From Rudanella lutea DSM 19387 (GTDB lineage: Bacteria > Bacteroidota > Bacteroidia > Cytophagales > Spirosomataceae), in contig NZ_KB913013.1 in NCBI RefSeq assembly GCF_000383955.1, forward strand, positions 3,553,694-3,617,693: a stretch of 64,000 nt of DNA, given 5' to 3'. A program made the translations under genes and the position numbers. Below the pieces are notes generated by a model. That model made no database searches. It was not told the origin of the DNA and saw only the letters and a program-made list of their open reading frames with translations. Shown here piece after piece: positions 36,016 through 44,338 of the stretch (position 1 is its first letter; every line of letters starts with the position of its first letter).

Positions 36016-37323
36016 TCAGCGGGTTTGCATGGCGCGTTCAAGTAGCCGTTTGTACGGATAAAAGTCGACCTGTAATGTGTGCCGTGCCGATGGCTTGTAC
36101 CGTTGGCTGTTTCGGTCGGCCTGTTTTTGAATAGAACGAAGCATCTCGGCCCGGTCGGGTAGGGTACAGCGTCCGGTTAGCAAACGGGCAATCCATTGGG
36201 CCTGTAATTCGGCCAGCGGCATGATGGCGCCTAAGGGTTGAATCAGGCCCAGAAAATATAAGCCGGGGTGGTCGGGGTGAATAACCCGGTGGTAAAGCTG
36301 TAAGTTGTTGGTGTCTCCGGCAGATATAAAATCTGAATCAAAAAAAGGAAACGAAACCTGATACCCCGTAGCGTAAATGACCATGTCGAAGCTGTCGCGG
36401 GAGCCATCGGTAAAGGTCACCTCATGCCCCGCAAACGCCCGAATATCGGGTTTGAACCGAACAAGGCCCCTGCCGCATAAGTTCAATAAGTCTTGTGAAA
36501 TAGTAGGGTGCTCGCTCAGGAGGGGGCGGTTGGGTACAGGTACCCCATAGGCCGACTGACGCCCGCGCGCCAGCAGTAGCGATGCCCGGAGTAGCAGCCG
36601 TTGCAGCCCCAGCGGCAACCGCGATGTAAGCGGGTTGGCCAGCGAATCGAACGGCCGGCCCATCAGCCAGTTGGGCAGAATGTAAGCCCCGCTGCGGGTC
36701 GAGATCGTAACAGGTTCGCTGTATTGGCGGGCGGCTTCGCAGGCAATATCGACGGCCGAATTACCGATGCCTACAATCAACACCTTGCGGCCCACGATCT
36801 GATCCGGCGTTTTGTAATCGTGCGAGTGCAGGGTTTCGCCCGTGAATGTACCCGGAAATGGCGGTGTCGGGTAGCGCGGATGCCAGTGATGCCCGTTGGC
36901 CACAATCACGTGTTGGTACAGGCGTTTCTGCTGCACCCCGCCCGATTCGGTTTGGACCCAGTAGCCCCCGTCGGCTGGCCATACCCGCTCCACCGTGGTC
37001 TTAAACTGGATAAAGGGCCGGATTCCGAACCGATCGACGTAGCTATCGAAGTATCGGATAATCTGACTATGGTGCGGAAACATGGGGTACTCGCGCGGCA
37101 TCGGGTAGTCGGAGTAGGCCATGATGTCGCGGTTGGTATTGATATGCAACGACCGATACGCCGACGACATGCCGTTGTCATTGTTGTACCGCCAGTTACC
37201 GCCAATAGCCGATCCTTTCTCGAAACAATCGAAACGAATACCGTACTCGTGCAGGGTTTTGGCGGCTACAATGCCCGATGAGCCAGCACCGATGATACAA
37301 ACCGAGGGTGTTTCCATACGCAT
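36016..37323 (-). CDS. Flavin-containing monooxygenase-type oxidoreductase
   Basis: 435 residues. FAD-binding GxGxxG in VCIIGAGSSGIVAAKTL, a second Rossmann motif for NADPH in VLIVGIGNSAVDIA, and between them the FMO fingerprint FxGxxxHSxxY seen as FTGETLHSHDY; the later strand MVIYATGY closes the FAD domain. The family oxygenates soft nucleophiles (N or S) or acts as Baeyer-Villiger enzyme. ATG 37323 or the one two codons inside (37317) could start translation. Downstream of an SDR gene on the same strand (81 bases), possibly co-transcribed. Substrate unknown. Confidence 0.85.
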   Translation of the reverse strand: MRMETPSVCIIGAGSSGIVAAKTLHEYGIRFDCFEKGSAIGGNWRYNNDNGMSSAYRSLHINTNRDIMAYSDYPMPREYPMFPHHSQIIRYFDSYVDRFGIRPFIQFKTTVERVWPADGGYWVQTESGGVQQKRLYQHVIVANGHHWHPRYPTPPFPGTFTGETLHSHDYKTPDQIVGRKVLIVGIGNSAVDIACEAARQYSEPVTISTRSGAYILPNWLMGRPFDSLANPLTSRLPLGLQRLLLRASLLLARGRQSAYGVPVPNRPLLSEHPTISQDLLNLCGRGLVRFKPDIRAFAGHEVTFTDGSRDSFDMVIYATGYQVSFPFFDSDFISAGDTNNLQLYHRVIHPDHPGLYFLGLIQPLGAIMPLAELQAQWIARLLTGRCTLPDRAEMLRSIQKQADRNSQRYKPSARHTLQVDFYPYKRLLERAMQTR

Positions 37324-37403
37324 ACGTCCAGTGGGGTGATACGTTCAGTAAGGCCGTTACGGCTCGAATCTCACGCTCAGAGCCAGCCCCTTACCCAAAA
37401 GGG

Positions 37404-38180
37404 TTAGAATCCCCAGGCCAGAATCCCTCCGTCTACGGCCAGTGTTTGTCCGGTTACGTAGCTGGAAGCCGGCATACACAGGAACGCCACGGTTGAGGCT
37501 ATTTCATGCGGCTCACCAACCCGGTTCATGGGCGTGCGTTGCAGAATCCGGCCCAGCTTTTCGGGGTTGTCGAGCACCGGTCCGGCCAGTGGAGTCCGAA
37601 TGTACCAGGGCGCTACGGCATTGACCCGAATGCCGTCGGGTGCCCATTCTACGGCGAGGTTGCGTGTGAGCTGGTTCATAGCCCCTTTGCTCATACCGTA
37701 CAGCGACCCGCTGCTCGTATGGGTAAGCCCCGACACCGATGATATGTTGACAATGGCCCCGCGCCCGGATACTTTGAGCAAGGGGTAAGCAGCCTGGCAC
37801 ATCTCATAGGCCGACCGGAGATTGGTGTTCATCACCTGATCGTACTCGGCCGGGGTGTATTCAGCGGTGGCTTTCCGGATGTTGGTGCCGGCGTTGTTGA
37901 CTAGTATATCGAGCTTGCCCCAGCGCTGGGTTACGGCTTCGAGCACGGTCTGCGCCACACCCGGCTTGCTCACATCGGCCGCCATGCCGTCGACGGTATA
38001 GCCTTGCTGCCGGTATTCGGCTACTTGTTCGGCTAGCCGGTCGGCGTCGCGGGCGACAATAAAAACGGCCGCGCCGAGGTCGAGGAGTTGCCGGACCACA
38101 GCCTCGCCAATGCCCTTGGTACCGCCCGTTACTAAGGCGTGCGTATGCTGAAGTGTCCACAAGGTGGAGAGTGCGTTCAT
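37404..38180 (-). CDS. Short-chain dehydrogenase/reductase (tropinone-reductase-like)
   Basis: 258 residues, classical SDR length. Cofactor motif TGGTKGIG at residues 18-25, NNAG at 95-98, catalytic Ser148 (NISSVSG), Tyr161 and Lys165 (YGMSK). [15 protein letters not shown] and [13 protein letters not shown] are typical. The tropinone-reductase-like subgroup name does not fix a substrate. It leads a possible two-gene unit with the FMO-type gene and diverges from the cobalamin riboswitch. Confidence 0.88.
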   Translation of the reverse strand: MNALSTLWTLQHTHALVTGGTKGIGEAVVRQLLDLGAAVFIVARDADRLAEQVAEYRQQGYTVDGMAADVSKPGVAQTVLEAVTQRWGKLDILVNNAGTNIRKATAEYTPAEYDQVMNTNLRSAYEMCQAAYPLLKVSGRGAIVNISSVSGLTHTSSGSLYGMSKGAMNQLTRNLAVEWAPDGIRVNAVAPWYIRTPLAGPVLDNPEKLGRILQRTPMNRVGEPHEIASTVAFLCMPASSYVTGQTLAVDGGILAWGF

Positions 38181-38317
38181 ATTGTAGCGATTTTACGGCC
38201 AAAAATAGGACTTGTACACCATTCGATGGGTATGTGGTACGCACCCCGGCAATAAACCGGCTATTGACCGCTTGCTTGAATTGGTCTCCTGGAAGCACCA
38301 AACCAGAATCCTTTTTC

Positions 38318-38325
38318 TATCTTTG
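38318..38325 (+). promoter_or_regulatory. -7 promoter box of the btuB transcript
   Basis: TATCTTTG matches TAnnTTTG exactly and sits about 5 bases before the predicted start of the cobalamin riboswitch. No clear -33 TTG was found. Confidence 0.5.
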
Positions 38326-38329
38326 CCCC

Positions 38330-38520
38330 CGGTTTACGGTGCCTGATGCCATTTCACGGTGGCTTTCAAGGCTTAATAGGGAATACCGGTGAAAAGCCGG
38401 AGCTGTCCCCGCAACTGTAAGTTTCATGAAGCAGATGGTTCTAACCTGCTTTGCCACTGTGCCGCTTCGGCGGCATGGGAAGGCCCGAGCCATCTGGAAA
38501 CAAGCCAGGAGACCTGCCGC
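38330..38520 (+). promoter_or_regulatory. Cobalamin riboswitch
   Basis: The core is unmistakable: GGGAATACCGGTG followed by the B12 box AGCCGGAGCTGTCCCCGCAA (from 38396), then the variable hairpin region, and AAGCCAGGAGACCTGCC at 38502-38518. It lies about 165 bases before the btuB start. Binding of B12 is expected to lower expression of the uptake genes. The precise ends are approximate. Confidence 0.95.
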
Positions 38521-38684
38521 AAATTGACTATTGGCCGCATTTTCGGAGGAAAGATGCCGGTTTGGTTGTAAGCCCGTATGCGGGTGCACAGCCGTTCGTA
38601 CATGACCCTGTTCTGAGTAATGCATTGGCTACCTTCAGGGGATGCTGTGTCTGGTTTAGAGCCAGGGTTTGGAAAAACAATCTT

Positions 38685-40595
38685 GTGCAAAAGCAATGTG
38701 TAGGCAGGCTTTGGCTTGCCCATCTGGTATTTGGTTCGGTGTCGGTTTTCGGCCAACAGGAACCCGTATCGCTGTCGATGGTGACTGTGCGGGCCTCTGC
38801 GCCCGAACGGTTTCTGGCCGGTCAGAAACTCGAACGTGTCGACTCGGCGGCCCTGCAGCAGTTCCGGTTTCAGAACCTGAGCGATTTGCTGGCGTTTCAG
38901 ACTCCGCTCGTTTTCAAAAACTACGGTGGGGGCCAAATCTCGACGGTTTCGTTTCGGGGTACCTCGCCCAACCACACGGCAGTGCTCTGGAACGGCGTCA
39001 ACGTAAACCAGCCCATGACTGGCCAAACCGACTTTTCGGGGTTGCCCGCTTTGGGGTTCGACCAGGTATCGGTGCAGTACGGGTCGGGGGGCAGTGTTGT
39101 CGGCTCCGACGCTGTAGGGGGCAGTTTGTTGCTCAGGTCGCTTCCGCGCTATGCGGAGACGGGGGTGCGGGCGTCGGTAGGGTACGGGGAGGCCAGTTTT
39201 CAGAACCGGCAGATGCAGGCATCGGTGCAGTTTGCCGGTCGGCCTACCGTAGCTGGGCAAATAGCGGGCAAAACCACCCTATACAATCATCAGTTCAACA
39301 ACCGGTATCCGTACCGCGAGCGGGGCTACTATTTCATGGAGCCCTCCAACGCCTGGCAACGCGGACTGATGCAGGATTTCTTCTGGCGTAACCGCCGAAA
39401 CGGGCAGTGGTCGATTAATGCGTGGCTTACCGACTATGCCGTGACTGTTGCCCCCGCCGACACGCTGGGCCGCGAACGAACCCGCACGCAGGGGTACCGG
39501 CTCCTGGCGTCGTACGAGGCCGACCGCTGGACGGTGCGCGCGGGTTGGTTGCGCGATGTACTCGACTACGCCAAGGCCGATTTCTCAAAGCCCAGTCACT
39601 CGCTTACCGACCGCCTGCTCACCCGGCTCGAACGCGAGTTGGTTGTGAGCCGGGGCGGGGTGTCGCTTTGGCAGGTGCGTGTTGGGGCCGAAGTGGTGCA
39701 TTATCGAACCCGCGTGGATGGTTACGGAGGCCAGTTGATTACCGAAAACCGGGCCGATGTGTACGCGTTGGCGCGATACCAAACCGGACGGCTAACGGCT
39801 TCGGCCAACTTCCGGCAAGGGTTTGTAATGGGCTTTAACCCGCCCCCGACTCCCTCTCTGGGTATCGACTATACGCTGATACAGCGCGACCGGAGCCGCC
39901 TGAGTGCGCGGGCGTCGGTGGGGCGGAGCTACCGGGTGCCGACACTCAACGAACGGTACTGGAAAAACCTCGGCAACCCCGACCTCCGGCCCGAACACGG
40001 GCTGAACGCCGAAGTAGGGCTGTCGGCCCGGATGCAGCCGACGGCGGCCTGGCTCGTAACCGTCGATGGAACAGCGTACCGCAACCGAATCGACGACTGG
40101 ACGTACTGGAACCCCGACCGGGGCTATCGGGTCGAAAACCTGCAACAGGTGCTGGCCCGTGGGTTCGAACTGGCCACAACGGCAACGTACACCCAAAGCC
40201 GATGGCGCGTGGGCGGGCGGCTCAGTTACGGCCTCACCCGGTCGTCGCAGTTACGGGCCTACGACGTGTATGCCCAGAACATTGTAGGCAAACAACTGCC
40301 ATACGTGCCGGTGCATACCACCTCAGCAATGGCCTACACGCAGTACCGCCAATGGCGGCTCACGCTGCTGACCCAACTGCAATCGCGCCGGTATAGTACG
40401 TTCGACAACACCCAGTATCTGCCGGGCATTGTGCTCACCGACCTGATGGTATCGGTACCGGTTCGGGTAGGGGGGCTTCGGTTGCAGGTACAGGGGCAGG
40501 TGAATAATCTGTTTGACGCCTTAATTCTGAACGTCAAGCAGAATGCCATGCCGGGTCGCAACTACGCCCTGAATGTGGTCTTACATACACGCTGA
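38685..40595 (+). CDS. btuB: TonB-dependent vitamin B12 receptor
   Basis: 636 residues if started at GTG 38685; longer in-frame readings enter the riboswitch and cannot be real. The start gives a signal peptide (VQKQCVGRLWLAHLVFGSVSVFG). A TonB box-like SLSMVTVRA and plug domain follow (LSDLLAFQTPLVFKNYGGGQISTVSFRG, then YGSGGSVVGSDAVGGSLLL). The barrel contains typical turns and ends AMPGRNYALNVVLHTR. The receptor moves cobalamin across the outer membrane. A cobalamin riboswitch lies upstream, and a propeller lipoprotein (BtuG-like) follows after 38 bases. Length is close to E. coli BtuB. Confidence 0.9.
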   Translation: MQKQCVGRLWLAHLVFGSVSVFGQQEPVSLSMVTVRASAPERFLAGQKLERVDSAALQQFRFQNLSDLLAFQTPLVFKNYGGGQISTVSFRGTSPNHTAVLWNGVNVNQPMTGQTDFSGLPALGFDQVSVQYGSGGSVVGSDAVGGSLLLRSLPRYAETGVRASVGYGEASFQNRQMQASVQFAGRPTVAGQIAGKTTLYNHQFNNRYPYRERGYYFMEPSNAWQRGLMQDFFWRNRRNGQWSINAWLTDYAVTVAPADTLGRERTRTQGYRLLASYEADRWTVRAGWLRDVLDYAKADFSKPSHSLTDRLLTRLERELVVSRGGVSLWQVRVGAEVVHYRTRVDGYGGQLITENRADVYALARYQTGRLTASANFRQGFVMGFNPPPTPSLGIDYTLIQRDRSRLSARASVGRSYRVPTLNERYWKNLGNPDLRPEHGLNAEVGLSARMQPTAAWLVTVDGTAYRNRIDDWTYWNPDRGYRVENLQQVLARGFELATTATYTQSRWRVGGRLSYGLTRSSQLRAYDVYAQNIVGKQLPYVPVHTTSAMAYTQYRQWRLTLLTQLQSRRYSTFDNTQYLPGIVLTDLMVSVPVRVGGLRLQVQGQVNNLFDALILNVKQNAMPGRNYALNVVLHTR

Positions 40596-40633
40596 ATAGT
40601 ATTTTAAACGAGTTTACTTATCCGAATACAATC

Positions 40634-41770
40634 ATGAATCAGTCTTCCTTCAACAGGAACTCTCTCCAAACCAGCCCTGTACGTACGGCGGCTTTCCCGA
40701 TAGCAATGGCGCTGGCGTCGGCACTTTTCGTAACCGCCTGCCAAACCACCGACCCTGAGCCGTCGCCGTACGAGCAGGGGGTTATCGTGCTCAACTCCGG
40801 CAACTTTACGGATAATAACGGTACGCTGTCGTTTGTGCCGCGCAACAGCGTTACGGCCAGTACCAACATTTTTCAGCAGGCCAACAACCGCTCTCTGATT
40901 GGCGGTATGCAGGGCTACACCGAGGTCGACGGGAAAGGGGTTATTCTGGTCGATAACAGTACGGCCGGGCAGGACAAAGTTGAAATTGTGGAGGTCGGTA
41001 CGTTTAAATCGTTGGCAACGCTGGCGGCTCCCGACATTGAAAACCCGCGTCATGTGGTGCAGGTGGCTCCTAACAAGGCATACATTTCGTGCTGGGGTGC
41101 TACGGGCGATTTCTCCAACTTTTACCCTAATCCCGGTTACATTGCCGTAGTTGACCTGGCGAGCCGGAAGGTAGTCAAGAAGATTACGGTTTCGAAAGGG
41201 GCCGAGCGGCTGGTTGTCAACGGCTCGGAGGTATTGGTTGGCTCTGACGGGGGCGAGAAAGACCTGTACGTGGTAGATGTGACTACCGATGAGGTAAAAC
41301 AAAAAATTACGCTGGGTAACAACCCGCGGCCTATTGGGCTCGATGCCAACGGGCAGCTTTGGGTGTATTCGGCCAATGAGATGATTCGGATGAATGCCCA
41401 GACAAAGGCGGTTGTCAACCGGATGCGTGTTGGGAATAGCACCGCTAAAAGTCCCAGCCATATTACGTTTGGCCCTAATCGGCAGAATATCCTGTTTGTG
41501 TACTCATTCTACGACCCGGCCGATGGGTACAAACAGAAAGGCGAAACGTACAGCTTCTCCATCAACGATACGTCTATTCCGGCCAATACTCCGTACATCA
41601 ACCGGTTATTCTCGGGTCTGGGCGTTGACCCCCGCGACGGGACTATCTACGCGGGCGTGACGCCTTCATACAAGCAGGCCGGATATGTACTGCGGTTTAA
41701 TCCAACAACTGCCCGTCTGATCGACTCGGTACGGGTCGAGATTGCCCCCAGCGGATTTTATTTCCGATAG
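40634..41770 (+). CDS. Surface beta-propeller lipoprotein, BtuG-like (DUF5074/YncE type)
   Basis: 378 residues. Lipoprotein signal with Cys36 (ALFVTAC), then a seven-bladed-propeller pattern of repeats: EQGVIVLNSGNF, GYIAVVDLASRKVVKKITV, DLYVVDVTTDEVKQKITLGN, GLDANGQLWVYSANEM, and TIYAGVTPSYKQAGYVLRF. BtuG of Bacteroides, encoded next to BtuB, is such a propeller lipoprotein and binds cobalamin with very high affinity on the cell surface, handing it to BtuB. The gene order, riboswitch and 38-base gap support this role. Direct B12 binding is inferred. A terminator follows. Confidence 0.8.
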   Translation: MNQSSFNRNSLQTSPVRTAAFPIAMALASALFVTACQTTDPEPSPYEQGVIVLNSGNFTDNNGTLSFVPRNSVTASTNIFQQANNRSLIGGMQGYTEVDGKGVILVDNSTAGQDKVEIVEVGTFKSLATLAAPDIENPRHVVQVAPNKAYISCWGATGDFSNFYPNPGYIAVVDLASRKVVKKITVSKGAERLVVNGSEVLVGSDGGEKDLYVVDVTTDEVKQKITLGNNPRPIGLDANGQLWVYSANEMIRMNAQTKAVVNRMRVGNSTAKSPSHITFGPNRQNILFVYSFYDPADGYKQKGETYSFSINDTSIPANTPYINRLFSGLGVDPRDGTIYAGVTPSYKQAGYVLRFNPTTARLIDSVRVEIAPSGFYFR

Positions 41771-41793
41771 ACAGACATTGTCTGAACATAGCC

Positions 41794-41832
41794 GCAAAGA
41801 TGACATCTCGTTTTGAGAGATGTCATCTTTGC
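41794..41832. terminator. Terminator closing the btuB operon
   Basis: A 16-base perfect stem (41794-41809 with 41817-41832) with a 7-base loop, just after the propeller gene and before the converging glycosyltransferase. Confidence 0.8.
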
Positions 41833-41836
41833 GTGG

Positions 41837-42895
41837 CTACACCTCCTGATACAGCTCCCAGTATGCTTTGGCCGCTTTTTTCCAGCTGAACCGGCGGGCG
41901 TGCCACCGTAGCCGATCGGCACGGAGGGGGTCTTCGTGGTACTGCATCATGCCCTCACGGAAGGTGTTTACCAGATCGTCGGGCTCAAATGACTCAAAAT
42001 AGAACGCGTCCATTCCCCCGACTTCGGGCAGGCTCGTGAGCTTCGACAGGAAAACGGGTTTACCGTAGGCCATCGCTTCTACAGCGGGCAAACCAAACCC
42101 CTCGGCCAACGACGGAAACAAGAAGGCTTCGCAATGGCCATACAGCCACGCTTTTTCTTCCTGACTGACCGGCCCCGGCATGAGCAACTGCTCCGAGACC
42201 CCCAGTTTTACAGCTTGTTGCCGAATGTGCAGAGCGTAGTCGTGCGTGTTGTCGCCGGCCAGAATAAGCCGGTAGTCCGGGAAAGCCTGCAACAGAGGCA
42301 GTAGCACGTGGGCGTTTTTCTTCGGGTGAATCACGCCCAGAAACAGAAAATAAGGCGGAACCTCAGCGGGCAGAAAGGCGGGTTTGGTGGCCGCGCCGTC
42401 GGGGTTCACGGCCGCGCCATTGTAGATCACCCGCATCGGTTTTGACTCGGGCACGTTCAGGTGCTCGCGCACCACCGAGGCTGTGTATTCCGAGATGGTA
42501 GTCAGGGCCGTTGCCCGGTCAATTTTCCGTTGAAGAGCCATCAGCTTGCCCGCCTTTTTCGGAATCGAGTAATCGGTTCGTTCCAGAAAATTGAGGTCGT
42601 GAATGGTCAGAATCAGCCGTTTGCCCGATGCCGGTAGCATCGAAACGTCCTGGTGTAGGCTATGCCAGAGGTCGTACTCGCCCGAGCGCCAGATCCGGTC
42701 GTGCCACGACACCGGGTGGTACCGGACGGTATCGCCAAACACGCCGACTTCGGCTTTGGGTACCCCAAACGTGAGCTGAAACCGCTCAGGGTCAGGGTTC
42801 TGAAGGGTAAGTTCGTGGCCGAGGTGCAGGCAAAATTGCCCCAGACCACTGTAGGGGTCACGCAGGCGTTCGGCGTCGATGAAGATACGGGGCAT
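41837..42895 (-). CDS. Glycosyltransferase family 4 (GT-B)
   Basis: 352 residues from ATG 42895 (MPRIFIDAERLRDPYSGLGQF); an upstream TTG at 42916 is unlikely. N-terminal GT4 strand plus a GLGQF loop, then YFLFLGVIHPKKNAHVLLPLL and the EX7E retaining motif in EAFLFPSLAEGFGLPAVEAMAYGKPV. It transfers a hexose from a nucleotide sugar, probably onto envelope glycan. It is isolated, so the acceptor is unknown. Confidence 0.88.
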   Translation of the reverse strand: MPRIFIDAERLRDPYSGLGQFCLHLGHELTLQNPDPERFQLTFGVPKAEVGVFGDTVRYHPVSWHDRIWRSGEYDLWHSLHQDVSMLPASGKRLILTIHDLNFLERTDYSIPKKAGKLMALQRKIDRATALTTISEYTASVVREHLNVPESKPMRVIYNGAAVNPDGAATKPAFLPAEVPPYFLFLGVIHPKKNAHVLLPLLQAFPDYRLILAGDNTHDYALHIRQQAVKLGVSEQLLMPGPVSQEEKAWLYGHCEAFLFPSLAEGFGLPAVEAMAYGKPVFLSKLTSLPEVGGMDAFYFESFEPDDLVNTFREGMMQYHEDPLRADRLRWHARRFSWKKAAKAYWELYQEV

Positions 42896-42945
42896 GGCAC
42901 AAAGATATAACGACAACCCCGCAAGCAGCGTAATACTACTGGCTA

Positions 42946-42968
42946 AAGCGCCAGTTCAACTGGCGCTT
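42946..42968. terminator. Hairpin overlapping the Fic gene stop
   Basis: AAGCGCCAG pairs with CTGGCGCTT around 5 bases; the right arm runs into the stop codon of the Fic gene (42967-42969). It may terminate the Fic transcript on the minus strand. Confidence 0.5.
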
Positions 42969-44325
42969 ACGGTTTAAGAAGGTTGTCGAATTGCTCACTC
43001 TTTACAAACCGCTGTTCCTTTCGGTTGATTTTTATAACCGACAAAAAGCGGGCGGCTACTAATTTTTCTACATCATTTCGAGCCGTTTGGTTAGACGTGC
43101 CAAAACGATTTTGAATTTCTTTGACTGTCAGCGCAAGAGTTGGCTCATCGCGAATAATCTGTAAAATTTCAACTTGTCGCTCTGAGAGTCCACCCAGGCG
43201 TAATAATGAAGCCCGTTGGGTTCGTTCAGCCGTTTTACGCTCTATATAGTGTTTTAAGTCCTTGTACGCTTTTTTTAAGGCGTTGGTCTGATAATGAACA
43301 AAATACGTAACATCGTTGCTGTCATTCTCTACATACTGGAACGCCCGGTAATATTGGTTTCTGGATTGCATAATGACCCGTGAAATAGACAGGTATTCGG
43401 TAAGCCAGTAGCCTTTCCGAAGCAGGTACCAATAAAATAAGGCACGGGCTGTACGACCGTTTCCGTCGATGAATGGATGGAAGTAACCAATCAGAAAATG
43501 GATAATGCTGGCTTTGACCACCGGATGTAGAAAAAATGGTGGGTTTTCATCGTTAAACAGTTCGCAGAGGGCCTGGACAAAATCGGGTAAAACAGGGTGT
43601 GAAGGGGGCGTATGGATGATTTCGCCATTGAGAGCATCTACAACGTGAATATCGTTGTGGGTACGAAGCCGACCCGAATCGGCTTCGTGTTCCAGCGTAT
43701 CAGCTGTTATCAACCGATGAATCGTCATCAGCGACTCAGCCGTGAGAAATTTATCTTTTTGGGTAACGATGTAGTTAATGGTCTCGTAATTATTCAAAAT
43801 CATTCGCTCTGATAGGTTACGTGGTGAGCGACCTTTGCGCAGCATGTCTTTGGCTACCACGCGTGACGTAACAGCCCCTTCAATTTGACTGGATGCGATA
43901 GATTCTTCCATCAGAGACCCAATCAAAAATTTATGTTGTTCGGTTTTGTCTAATGTCGTCTGACCACCTAAAGTGCCTCCGAGATTAAGGTCAAACTCAT
44001 GAAGCAGGCTGTATAAGCCATCGGTTTGTGTAAAATGAAAAACATGACCCGCGACGCTGAGTGTTTTCTGATTCAGGATACGGCTGTATTTCACAATTTG
44101 CCAAAACTCGGCTGGCTGCAATACTCCTTTGAGTGAAGCCGGTACTTTGTATTTTACTTTATCCCAGTAATAGTATTCATTGTTAATCTCTTGAATAGTT
44201 GGGCTTTCTAGCGCGGATGCGAATACGGATTGGCCTTGTTCACTCAAGCGAACAAGCAGGTCGCGTATGCCCTTGTAAGTAGGTGCGGGTTCAACTGGTT
44301 TCACAAGATTTCCTAATTTTTTCAA
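42967..44325 (-). CDS. Fic-family protein (AMPylator type) with N-terminal inhibitory helix
   Basis: 452 residues. The Fic core motif HPFIDGNGRTAR is intact at residues 283-294. The inhibitory motif (S/T)xxxE(G/N) is present as Ser145...Glu149-Gly150, before the Fic motif, as in class II Fic proteins that hold themselves inactive. A C-terminal winged-helix region (GGLSERQVEILQIIRDEPTLALTVKEIQNRFGTSNQTARNDVEKL) may bind DNA. Such chromosomal Fic proteins modify target proteins with AMP. The target is unknown. It sits between GT4 and the PLP decarboxylase, both unrelated. Confidence 0.9.
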   Translation of the reverse strand: MKKLGNLVKPVEPAPTYKGIRDLLVRLSEQGQSVFASALESPTIQEINNEYYYWDKVKYKVPASLKGVLQPAEFWQIVKYSRILNQKTLSVAGHVFHFTQTDGLYSLLHEFDLNLGGTLGGQTTLDKTEQHKFLIGSLMEESIASSQIEGAVTSRVVAKDMLRKGRSPRNLSERMILNNYETINYIVTQKDKFLTAESLMTIHRLITADTLEHEADSGRLRTHNDIHVVDALNGEIIHTPPSHPVLPDFVQALCELFNDENPPFFLHPVVKASIIHFLIGYFHPFIDGNGRTARALFYWYLLRKGYWLTEYLSISRVIMQSRNQYYRAFQYVENDSNDVTYFVHYQTNALKKAYKDLKHYIERKTAERTQRASLLRLGGLSERQVEILQIIRDEPTLALTVKEIQNRFGTSNQTARNDVEKLVAARFLSVIKINRKEQRFVKSEQFDNLLKP

Positions 44326-44338
44326 AATTAGGAAATAA

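Noticed and set aside
35901-36134. A 77-codon open frame between the Rrf2 and FMO genes.
   Set aside because: It overlaps the FMO gene end, has no family resemblance and has the composition of intergenic sequence.
38530-38570. Resemblance of GGAGGAAAGATGCCGG to the RNase P RNA core.
   Set aside because: Only one short stretch matches; none of the other RNase P regions are nearby.
38451-38684. An N-terminal extension of BtuB starting inside the riboswitch.
   Set aside because: The extension reads through the structured RNA and lacks a signal peptide; the GTG at 38685 gives a normal exported N-terminus.
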